Shown here: positions 53,161 through 60,802 of the stretch, one piece after another
Layout: the number at the start of each line of letters is the position of its first letter
Numbering within the stretch: position 1 is the stretch's first letter
Assembly: GCF_000418325.1 (NCBI RefSeq)
Contig: NC_021658.1
Location: 8,508,001-8,572,000, forward strand
Length of the DNA: 64,000 nucleotides
Direction: 5' to 3'
Source of the DNA: Sorangium cellulosum So0157-2
GTDB lineage: Bacteria; Myxococcota_A; Polyangia; Polyangiales; Polyangiaceae
Made by a program: the position numbers and the translations under genes
Notes under the pieces: generated by a model
What the model saw: the letters and a program-made list of their open reading frames with translations, nothing else
What the model was told of the DNA's origin: nothing
Databases searched by the model: none

Positions 53161-55372
53161 TCTCGATGCCGCGCTCTGCTGGAGCCCGCAGTACAGCGCG
53201 GTGGAGCTGCCCGGGGAGCGCTGGGCGCTCCTCGGGCCGAGCCGGGAGTTCGTGCTGACGGCGGCGCAGCTGGGCGGCCTCGTGCCAGAGCCCGGGGGCG
53301 CCGTCGTCCCACGCGCGCTGCTGAGCGCCGGCCGTCCTCCCGCCGAGAACGCCCGGCGGCTCGTGCGGCTCCAGGGGCTTGTCGACGCCGGGCTGCTGGT
53401 CCCGGCCGGCGCCATCGAAGCCGGGCCGGTCACGCAGGCGTCCCGCTCCCTCGAGCCCGGTGGTGTGCGCGCCTGGGCGGAGCGCCTGGGCTGGCCGGCG
53501 GCGACCAAGGTCTTCCTCGCGGACCACGCCCTCGACGGCGATCTACCCTCCTTCGATCGGCAGTGCCGGGCAAGCGGCGACAGCTGGGTGCTGGTGGTGC
53601 CCTACGGCGAGCGCCCAAGGGTAGGTCCGTACTTCGACGCGCGCGAGCCAGAGCGCCCTTGCTGGGTCTGCTACGCGGCGCAGCTGCGGCACAACCAGCC
53701 ATTGCGCCGCTGGTTGCTCCACCACCGCGGCGAGCTGCCACGAGGAGCGCCGCCTGACACCAGCGCCGGCGAGGTCGACGCGGTGTTCCGGCGGATCGCT
53801 GCGAACGGCTCGCTGTTCGCCGAGCTTGCCGCGGCGCCGGTCGTCTTTGCGCTGGAGGGCGCCGGGCAAGCATGGATCCCGCACCCGGTCCGGAGGCTCC
53901 CGCAATGTCCAGGCTGTGGCTCAGCCGCCGCGGGCGACGGCACAGCGCATGTCGCCGAGCGCCCGTTGGTGCTCCGCTCCACCCCCGCGCGTCACCTGGA
54001 CGATGGCGGCTGGCGGGTCAGCGCGCCAGAGCAGACGCTCGCCGGCTTGCGCGCCTGGGTGAGCCCGCTGACCGGCCTGTTCCGCGACTGCGGCCCGCTC
54101 CGCCCGCAGCCATGGGGCCTGTCCGTTCACCGCGTCTCCTACGGTGTGTGCCCGCTGGACCGCACGGTCGTGGAGGGCGCCAGCTTCGTCGACGCGGCGC
54201 TGGGCAAGGGCATGTCGGCCACACAGAGCGCGGCCAGCGCCCTGGGAGAGGCCACCGAGCGGCTCGCCGCCCACTACCGGGGTGATGAGTGCATCCTCGT
54301 CGCCCGACCCGACGAGCTGCCGGCGCCGGCCATCCTCCCCGGCCAGCTCGTCCCCTTCAGCGAGCGGCAGTATCGCGCCTTCGAGCGGGCGGACAGCGCT
54401 TCTCCGGACGCGGTGCTCCGCTATCGCGAGGAGCTCCGCCTCGAATGGACGCCTGCCTGGTCGATCGGCCGGCAGGCGCTCCGGTATGTCCCCGCCGGCT
54501 ATTGCTATACCCATGCTCCATTCGACGGCACACGATATTGTCGTTTCACGAGCAATGGTGGCGCGGCCGGCGCCGTCGTGGAAGAGGCGGTCCTGCAGGG
54601 GCTCTTCGAGCTCGTCGAGCGCGACGCGGTGGCCATCTGGTGGTACAATCGGCTGGAGCGACCTGCGATCGAGCGTTCGGCGTCATGGCGGGCCGACGCC
54701 GACCTGGTGGACGCGACCATCGCCGGGCAATGGGAATGGTGGGCGCTGGATTTGACCCATGACTTCGAGCTGCCGGTCGCCGCCGCCGTGGCTCGGCACC
54801 GCCGCGGTGGTCGGGCGGCCTTCGGCTTCGGCTGCCACATCGATGCGCGCCTCTCGTTGCGGCGAGCGCTGACGGAGCTGTGCCAGCTGATCGTCGCCGA
54901 CGACGACCATGAGTTTGCGTTTGATTTCGACGCGGTGGCATGGGAGCCCTACCTGCTGCCCGGCCGCGGCGCTCCTTCATCGCGCTTCGCCGCGCCGCCG
55001 TCCTTCGACCGGGTCGACCTGCGCGAGGTGATCCTCGACGTCGTCGGGCGCGCCCAGCGACGCGGCCTCGACGTGCTCGTGCACGACTACGGCAGGCCCG
55101 ACTTCCCCCTCCGGACCGCCAAGGTGATCGTGCCCGGCCTGAACCACATCTGGCCGCGCCTCGGCTGCCGCAGGCTCTATGATGTGCCCGTGGCCATGGG
55201 CTGGCTCGCGCGACAGAAGCGGGAGGATGAGCTCAACCGCACGCCGCTGCGGCTGCGATCCCGACGCGCGGCTCTCGACGACGGGGGGCGTCCGGGCAGC
55301 CGCCGGCGCGGGTCGTGGACGTCTCGTCGCCGTGGGCCGCCGTGGGCCGCCAGCCCGCGGTATGTCGGATAA
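53153..55372 (+). CDS. fused TOMM cyclodehydratase: E1-like/zinc domain plus YcaO
   Basis: 739 residues, the usual size of fused C-D cyclodehydratases of the TruD/PatD kind. Residues 1-290 carry two CxxC pairs (RPCWVC, Cys170/173; QCPGCGS, Cys252/255), the zinc site of the E1-like partner that binds leader peptides. YcaO runs from about 290 to 700, with the ATP-binding motifs GKGMSATQSAASALGEATER, then GAVVEEAVLQGLFELVERDA, and the end region RRLYDVPVAMGWLARQ. YcaO enzymes use ATP to cyclise Ser, Thr or Cys onto the backbone. Instead of the usual Pro-rich C-terminus (PxPxP) it ends ELNRTPLRLRSRR plus about 30 Arg/Gly-rich residues, so the tail is altered, perhaps by a frameshift. It follows the methyltransferase with an 8-bp overlap. 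Confidence 0.9.
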   Translation: MLDLDAALCWSPQYSAVELPGERWALLGPSREFVLTAAQLGGLVPEPGGAVVPRALLSAGRPPAENARRLVRLQGLVDAGLLVPAGAIEAGPVTQASRSLEPGGVRAWAERLGWPAATKVFLADHALDGDLPSFDRQCRASGDSWVLVVPYGERPRVGPYFDAREPERPCWVCYAAQLRHNQPLRRWLLHHRGELPRGAPPDTSAGEVDAVFRRIAANGSLFAELAAAPVVFALEGAGQAWIPHPVRRLPQCPGCGSAAAGDGTAHVAERPLVLRSTPARHLDDGGWRVSAPEQTLAGLRAWVSPLTGLFRDCGPLRPQPWGLSVHRVSYGVCPLDRTVVEGASFVDAALGKGMSATQSAASALGEATERLAAHYRGDECILVARPDELPAPAILPGQLVPFSERQYRAFERADSASPDAVLRYREELRLEWTPAWSIGRQALRYVPAGYCYTHAPFDGTRYCRFTSNGGAAGAVVEEAVLQGLFELVERDAVAIWWYNRLERPAIERSASWRADADLVDATIAGQWEWWALDLTHDFELPVAAAVARHRRGGRAAFGFGCHIDARLSLRRALTELCQLIVADDDHEFAFDFDAVAWEPYLLPGRGAPSSRFAAPPSFDRVDLREVILDVVGRAQRRGLDVLVHDYGRPDFPLRTAKVIVPGLNHIWPRLGCRRLYDVPVAMGWLARQKREDELNRTPLRLRSRRAALDDGGRPGSRRRGSWTSRRRGPPWAASPRYVG

Positions 55373-55389
55373 CCTCAAGGGAAGCGTCC

Positions 55390-57267
55390 ATGTCGATGAT
55401 CGAGAGCTCGCAAGCTTCCTTGACCGTCGTGACGAGCCCGTCTCTCTCGCCGGGGACGCGCTTCTTGCTCGGCCCCGGTCGCTGCCGCATCGGTCGAAGG
55501 GCGAGCAACGACATCCGGCTCGACGAGGCGAACGTCGCCGACGAGCACGCCAAGATCGAGCACCGCTACGGTCGATTCATCGTCGAGACCCTGACCGAGG
55601 GCGCCCTCACGTCCGTCAATCGCGAGCCGATACGCGAGTCACGGCGCCTGCTTCCCGGGGATACCCTCGAGATCGCGGGGACGTGCTTCCTGTTCAACCT
55701 GGTCGCCACCAGCGAGCGCCGCCTGGCGGACGTGCAGGCGACGACCCAGCTGGCCAGACCGGGCGTCGAGGCGTCCGGGAGCAGTCCCCGGGTGCTCGCG
55801 ACGTCGCGCTTCGCCCTCACGACGCCGGCTGCAGCGGCGAGCGCGGAGGAGCTGCGGCGCGACTTCGACCGGCTCAAGACCGCCTTCGACGCCGTGAGCA
55901 CCCTCCTCAGCACCGTCGATCTCGCGACGCTCTGCGAGCGCATGCTCGATGCCGCGTTTCGGCTCGTCCCGGCGGAGCATGGGTCGGTGCAGCTTCGTCG
56001 AGACGACGGCACCCTGTGGACCGCCCACCAGCGCTCGGCCGGGGGCGAGCCGGTGCCCACGACGATCAGCAAGACGGTCGTCGAGCACTTGCTCGAGCGA
56101 AGAGAGGCGGTCCTGGCCATGGACGTGGGGGCCGACCCGCGCTTCTCGGGCGCGGCCTCGATCCAGGCATCACGGTTCGTGTCGCTGATGGCCGTACCGC
56201 TCCTGGCCGGCGACGACGTGCTGGGCATCCTGTACGTGGTCAACGCATCCCAGGTCGGGGCGTTCCGGGAGCCCGATCTGGATCTGATGTCCGCCATCGG
56301 GGTCGGCGCCGGGCTGGTCCTGTCCAACCGCCACCTGTATCGACAGCTCGAAGAAGCCCTGGAGCGACAGGTCGCTTTCAATCAGACCCTCAAGCAGACG
56401 GTCGAGCTGCGGACGGCCGAGCTGCGGGACAAGAACCGGCAACTCTCCAAGACCCTCACCCGGCTCAAGGCCACCCAAGACCAGATCATCGCGCAGGAGA
56501 AGCTCGCGTCGCTGGGCACCCTGACCGCCGGCATCGCCCACGAGCTGCTCAACCCGATGAACTTCGTCAACAACTTCGCGGGCATCATCGTGGAGCAGAT
56601 CGACGAGCTGCGCGGCAAGCTCGACGAGCGCCTCGCGGGCGAGACCTGGCCCGAGGGGCGGGAGCTGCTGGACGACATCGAGGCGGGCTCGAAGGCCATC
56701 CACAAGCACGGCGCCAGGGTCCAGCAGATCGTCGCGGGCATGCGTCAGCTCTCTCAGGCCAACGGCGGTGAGCGCACCCCCACGAACCTCAACGGCGTGT
56801 TATCGAACCTCGTGAGCGCGCTTCAACACGGCGAGCCGAGCGAGGGACCGCGGATCGTCACCGCGCTCGATCCGAACATGGCCGAGATCCATCTGGCCGT
56901 ACGTGACGTGAGCTGCGCGCTGCTCCACGTGATCCAGAACGCGATCCAGGCCGTTCAGGCTCGGATGGCCGAGCCGCCCGCGGGCTGGTCGCCCGAGGTC
57001 CTCATCCGGAGCGAGGACCGGAGGGACGCCGTGCAGATCACCGTACGCGACCGCGGTAAGGGGATCCCCCAGGAGATCCGGCAGCGGGTGTTCGATCCGT
57101 TCTTCACCACCAAGCCCATCCACCAGGGCATCGGGCTCGGCCTGTCGATCGCCCATGACGTGATCGTCAAGATGCATGGCGGCTCGATCGACATCTCCAG
57201 CGAAGCAGGGCAGTTCACGGAGCTGCGGATCACCATCCCCAGGAAGCGCAGAGCGGAGCGTACGTGA
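55390..57267 (+). CDS. FHA-GAF sensor histidine kinase
   Basis: 625 residues from ATG 55390. An FHA domain (FLLGPGRCRIGRRASNDIRL, VADEHAKIEHRYGRF) spans about 15-110, a GAF domain about 165-330 (LCERMLDAAFRLVPAEHGSV, VPLLAGDDVLGILYVVNA), and a coiled-coil linker follows (TVELRTAELRDKNRQLSKTL). HisKA has GIAHELLNPMNFVNNFAGII, and HATPase_c has HVIQNAIQAV, DRGKGIPQEI, FFTTKPIHQGIGLGLSIA. No membrane segment, so it is cytosolic. An FHA head suggests recruitment to a phosphothreonine protein, for example a Ser/Thr kinase such as the one at the head of the TOMM set. It starts 17 bp after the YcaO stop and may be co-transcribed with it. Confidence 0.9.
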   Translation: MSMIESSQASLTVVTSPSLSPGTRFLLGPGRCRIGRRASNDIRLDEANVADEHAKIEHRYGRFIVETLTEGALTSVNREPIRESRRLLPGDTLEIAGTCFLFNLVATSERRLADVQATTQLARPGVEASGSSPRVLATSRFALTTPAAAASAEELRRDFDRLKTAFDAVSTLLSTVDLATLCERMLDAAFRLVPAEHGSVQLRRDDGTLWTAHQRSAGGEPVPTTISKTVVEHLLERREAVLAMDVGADPRFSGAASIQASRFVSLMAVPLLAGDDVLGILYVVNASQVGAFREPDLDLMSAIGVGAGLVLSNRHLYRQLEEALERQVAFNQTLKQTVELRTAELRDKNRQLSKTLTRLKATQDQIIAQEKLASLGTLTAGIAHELLNPMNFVNNFAGIIVEQIDELRGKLDERLAGETWPEGRELLDDIEAGSKAIHKHGARVQQIVAGMRQLSQANGGERTPTNLNGVLSNLVSALQHGEPSEGPRIVTALDPNMAEIHLAVRDVSCALLHVIQNAIQAVQARMAEPPAGWSPEVLIRSEDRRDAVQITVRDRGKGIPQEIRQRVFDPFFTTKPIHQGIGLGLSIAHDVIVKMHGGSIDISSEAGQFTELRITIPRKRRAERT

Positions 57268-57322
57268 GGGCCCGCCGCCGCCGGAGCGCATGAGCGGCGG
57301 CCAGCGGCCGAGAGGACGGTGC

Positions 57323-58111
57323 ATGGTCGAGGAGACGGTATTCCAGGGCGGGGTCAACACCGTGCGCCGGCGCGGGGACCGGGTCCACCGGCCCGCGACG
57401 GCGGCGGCGCCGGCCATCCACCGGCTGCTGCGGCACCTGCGCGCGGCGGGGTTCGACGCGGCGCCGGAGCCGTTCGGCCACGACGACGAGGGGAACGAGG
57501 TGCTTTCCTACCTCGAGGGCGACGTGCACAACGCGCTCCCGGCCGAGCTGCGCACGCCCGAGCTCCTCACGTCCGCCGCCGCCTTGCTGCGCCGGCTCCA
57601 CGACGCGAGCGCGACCTTCGCGCCGGCGCCGGACGACCGGTGGCAGCTGCCGGCCCGATCGCCGGTCGAGGTGGTCTGTCACGGCGATCTCGCGCCCTAC
57701 AACTGCGTCGTCCGCGCCGGCCGGGTGGTCGGCTTCATCGATTTCGACAACGCCCACCCGGGGCCGCGCGTGTGGGATCTGGCCTACGCCGTCTACCGGT
57801 TCGCGCCGCTGCACGCGCCGACCAACCCGGACAGCGCCGGCAGCCCGGAGGAGCAGGCGCGGCGGGCCGCCGCGTTTTGCCGCGCTTACGGCGTCGCGCC
57901 CGGGGCGGAGCTGCTCGACACGGTTGTCGACCGGCTGGCGGCCCTCCTCGCCACCATGCGCCAGCGGGCCGAGGCCGGCGAAGCCGCGTCCCAGGCGCAC
58001 ATCGCCGCCGGCCACCCCGCGCTGTACGAAGAGGACATGCGCTACCTGCGGTCGCAGCGCGAGCGCCTGCTGCAGGGCTTCGCCGCGCCCCGAGCCGGCT
58101 CGTCGCCCTGA
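57323..58111 (+). CDS. aminoglycoside/choline phosphotransferase-fold protein
   Basis: 262 residues from ATG 57323 (GAGAGGAC ahead); an ATG at 57290 is possible. The kinase-like fold of APH enzymes is shown by VVCHGDLAPYNCVV (catalytic Asp, Asn) and GFIDFDNAHPGPRVWDLAYA (metal Asp). The N-terminus VNTVRRRGDRVHRP, then IHRLLRHLRAAGF, is typical of a subgroup found in actinobacteria and myxobacteria and annotated as phosphotransferase enzyme family, with unknown substrates. It could modify a small molecule with ATP. Sitting among signalling genes it might be self-resistance or tailoring for the neighbouring TOMM product, but nothing in the sequence decides this. Confidence 0.85.
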   Translation: MVEETVFQGGVNTVRRRGDRVHRPATAAAPAIHRLLRHLRAAGFDAAPEPFGHDDEGNEVLSYLEGDVHNALPAELRTPELLTSAAALLRRLHDASATFAPAPDDRWQLPARSPVEVVCHGDLAPYNCVVRAGRVVGFIDFDNAHPGPRVWDLAYAVYRFAPLHAPTNPDSAGSPEEQARRAAAFCRAYGVAPGAELLDTVVDRLAALLATMRQRAEAGEAASQAHIAAGHPALYEEDMRYLRSQRERLLQGFAAPRAGSSP

Positions 58112-58176
58112 TCGACGCCGATCGAACGGGCGACATCGCGCTGCAACAGAGACCCGATGACTGGAGGAACGCAGAC

Positions 58177-59523
58177 GTGAGCGAGCCAAGGCGCCGCGTG
58201 CTGGTCGTGGACGACACGCCGGCCAACCGACAGGTGCTCGTCGAGCACCTCGACCTCTTCGAGATCGACTCGCTCACGGCGGAGGACGGCGAGAGGGCGC
58301 TCTCGTTGCTCCAGCACGAGAGCCCCGACCTCATCCTGCTGGACGTCGTGATGCCGAACATCAACGGCTTCGACGTCTGTCGCCGGCTGAAGGAGAGCCC
58401 TGCCACCAGGGATATTCCCGTCATCTTCATGACCAGCCTCACGGAGACGGCCGACAAGATCACGGGCTTCCGGGTCGGAGGCGTCGATTACGTGACCAAG
58501 CCCATTCAGCACGAGGAGCTCCTGGCCCGCGTGACGACGCACCTGTCCCTGCGCGCCCTGCAACGCGCCCTGCAGGCGGCCAACAGCGACCTCGAGCGCC
58601 GCGTCGCCGAGCGCACCGCAGAGCTCGAGCGGCTCAACGAGGAGCTGCTCGCGACGAACCGGGCCCACGGCCGCTTCGTACCGACCGAGATGCTCGGCCT
58701 CCTGGGCCGAGACAGGGCCGTGGACGTCGCGCTCGGAGATCACGTCCAGGTCGAGATGACCGTCCTGTTCTCCGACCTGCGTGGGTTCGCCGCCCTGGCC
58801 GAGGGCATGACGCCCGGCGAGGCGTTCGCCTTCATCAACGCCTATCTCGGCCGGCTCAGCCCGATCGTCAGGCGCCATGGAGGCTTCATCGACAAGTACA
58901 TCGGCGACGCCATCATGGCGCTCTTCCCGGGCAAGGCCGAGGACGCGGTGCGCGCGGCCGTGGCGATGCAGCAGGCGGTGCGGCAGTTCAGCGAGGAGCG
59001 CCGGAGCATGGGCCTGCCCTCGATCAGCATGGGCATCGGCATCCACACCGGCAGCGTGATGCTGGGCACCATCGGAGAAGCAGAGCGCATGGAGGCGACC
59101 GTGATCTCCGACACGGTGAACCAGGCGTCGCGCCTGGAGAGGCTCGCCGTCCGCTACGGCGTGGCGATCGTCGCGAGCGAGCAGACCATGGCCGCGCTGC
59201 ACGGTCGGGACGGCCACGGCCACCGCTTCCTGGACAGGGTGCGGCTCAAGGGCAAGCGAGAGCCCGTCTCGGTCTTCGAGGTGTTCGACGGCGACCCTCC
59301 GGAGACGATCGAGCGCAAACGGAAGACCCGGGCGCTCTTCGAGCAGGCGCTGTCCGATTATTACGCTCGGAGGTTCGCGGAGGCCAACCTGGGCATCGCT
59401 CACGTGCTGCTGTACAATCCGGCGGACAGAGCCGTCCAGGTCTACCAGCAACGCATCGCTCATCTCATGGCAAACGGCGCTCCCGCCGGCTGGACAGGCG
59501 TCGAGGTCCTCACGGAGAAATGA
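58177..59523 (+). CDS. response regulator with class III adenylate cyclase output
   Basis: 448 residues from GTG 58177 with GGAGG ten bases ahead. A receiver domain at 1-125 is complete (VVDDTPANRQV, phospho-Asp56 in DLILLDVVMP, TKPI Lys). A coiled coil (SDLERRVAERTAELERLNEE) joins it to a class III cyclase: both metal Asp are present in TVLFSDLRGFA and DKYIGDAIMALFPG, and the substrate Lys/Asp pair of adenylate cyclases in FIDKYIGD and VISDTVNQASRL. IGIHTGSVMLG follows the family. Unlike the cyclase in the TOMM kinase fusion, this one looks active, and it should make cAMP when its receiver is phosphorylated by a nearby hybrid kinase. Confidence 0.93.
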   Translation: MSEPRRRVLVVDDTPANRQVLVEHLDLFEIDSLTAEDGERALSLLQHESPDLILLDVVMPNINGFDVCRRLKESPATRDIPVIFMTSLTETADKITGFRVGGVDYVTKPIQHEELLARVTTHLSLRALQRALQAANSDLERRVAERTAELERLNEELLATNRAHGRFVPTEMLGLLGRDRAVDVALGDHVQVEMTVLFSDLRGFAALAEGMTPGEAFAFINAYLGRLSPIVRRHGGFIDKYIGDAIMALFPGKAEDAVRAAVAMQQAVRQFSEERRSMGLPSISMGIGIHTGSVMLGTIGEAERMEATVISDTVNQASRLERLAVRYGVAIVASEQTMAALHGRDGHGHRFLDRVRLKGKREPVSVFEVFDGDPPETIERKRKTRALFEQALSDYYARRFAEANLGIAHVLLYNPADRAVQVYQQRIAHLMANGAPAGWTGVEVLTEK

Positions 59524-59671
59524 GCGGCCCGCCGCGCGAGGCTCGATCCGGGCACGATAGCTCCAGAATGTCATGGCAGGAATGGGGCGCCGTCCAGCGA
59601 ACAACATCGCTCCGAACGCTATGGTAGAGCCGTTGCACCTCGTGTAATCTCGCCGTAGAAGCCGAGGGCAC

Positions 59672-60802
59672 ATGGAACAGCAAGCGCCGAGGCCCAGGGT
59701 GCTCGTCATCGATGACAACGAGCAGAACCGCGCTCTGGCCCAGGCTACGCTCGAGGACGACGGCTACGAGGTCGTGCTCGCCGTCACGGGCGAGGAGGGA
59801 ATCCAGCAATTCGAGCGCCACACGCCGGATTGCGTGCTCCTCGACGTGCGGATGCCGGGGATGGACGGGTTCGCCGTGTGCGCCCGGATCCGCAGCCTGC
59901 CCGAGGGCGCGAGCACGCCGATCGTGTTCTTGACCGCGCTCCGCGACGTCGACACCTTCGACAGCGCGCTGCGCGCCGGCGGAGACGACTTCCTGACGAA
60001 GCCCATCCGCCCGTCGGAGCTCCTCGTGCGGGTGCAAGCCGCGCTGCGGCTGCGCCGGCTCGGCGCGGAGCTGCGCGAGCACGTCGAGCTCGTCCGGCAG
60101 CAGCGGGACGCGCTCATGCGCCTCCAGCTCCAGAAGGAGCAGCTCACGGCCTTCGTCGTGCACGATCTGAAGAACCCCGTGAGCAGCATGGACCTGCACG
60201 CGCAGTTCCTGCTCCGGGACCGCGCGCTCCCGGAGCAGGCGCGCGACTCCGCGCGGCACATCCGCGCCCAGGCGCAGGCGCTGCTGCGGCTCATCTACAA
60301 CCTGCTCGACATCAGCAAGAGCGAGGAGGGGCGGCTCGCCCCCGAGCGCGCGCGCGTCGATCTCCGCGCGCTCGTCCAAGAGGCGTTCGCCGCGCTCGAC
60401 CTGCGCGCGAGCGCCCGGTCGATCGCGCTGCGCGAGGCCGTCGAGGTGCCCGCCGTCCGAGCCGACCCGGACCTGCTCCGCCGCACGATCGAGAACCTCC
60501 TCGAGAACGCCATCGTCCACGCCCCGGCCGGGACCGCGGTGACCGTGAGCACCATCAAGGATGGCGCCGCGGTGGAGATCCGCGTGGCGGACGCGGGGCC
60601 AGGCATCCCCGTCGAGATGCGCGCGCGGGTGTTCGAGCGCTTCGTTCAGCTCGGCGGCGACAACGATGCCCTCCACCGCGCCGGCCGCGGCCTCGGGCTC
60701 ACCTTCTGCAAGATGGCCGTCGAGGCGCACGGCGGGACCATCCGGATCGACGACAACGCGCCCGGCGCCGTGTTCTGCGTGAGGCTCCCCGATGACCCAT
60801 GA
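59672..60802 (+). CDS. receiver-histidine kinase hybrid (REC-HisKA-HATPase)
   Basis: 376 residues, all cytosolic. The N-terminal receiver (VLVIDDNEQNRALAQATLED, phospho-Asp in DCVLLDVRMPGMDGF, LTKPIRP) is followed by a coiled coil, HisKA with FVVHDLKNPVSSMDLHAQFL, in which the His is in HDLKNP, and HATPase_c with NLLENAIVHA, DAGPGIPVEM, GRGLGLTFCKM. This receiver-first order places it as an intermediate kinase in a phosphorelay. It has its own 148-bp upstream gap, and its end overlaps the start of the PAS kinase by 11 bp, so the two are probably co-expressed. Confidence 0.92.
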   Translation: MEQQAPRPRVLVIDDNEQNRALAQATLEDDGYEVVLAVTGEEGIQQFERHTPDCVLLDVRMPGMDGFAVCARIRSLPEGASTPIVFLTALRDVDTFDSALRAGGDDFLTKPIRPSELLVRVQAALRLRRLGAELREHVELVRQQRDALMRLQLQKEQLTAFVVHDLKNPVSSMDLHAQFLLRDRALPEQARDSARHIRAQAQALLRLIYNLLDISKSEEGRLAPERARVDLRALVQEAFAALDLRASARSIALREAVEVPAVRADPDLLRRTIENLLENAIVHAPAGTAVTVSTIKDGAAVEIRVADAGPGIPVEMRARVFERFVQLGGDNDALHRAGRGLGLTFCKMAVEAHGGTIRIDDNAPGAVFCVRLPDDP

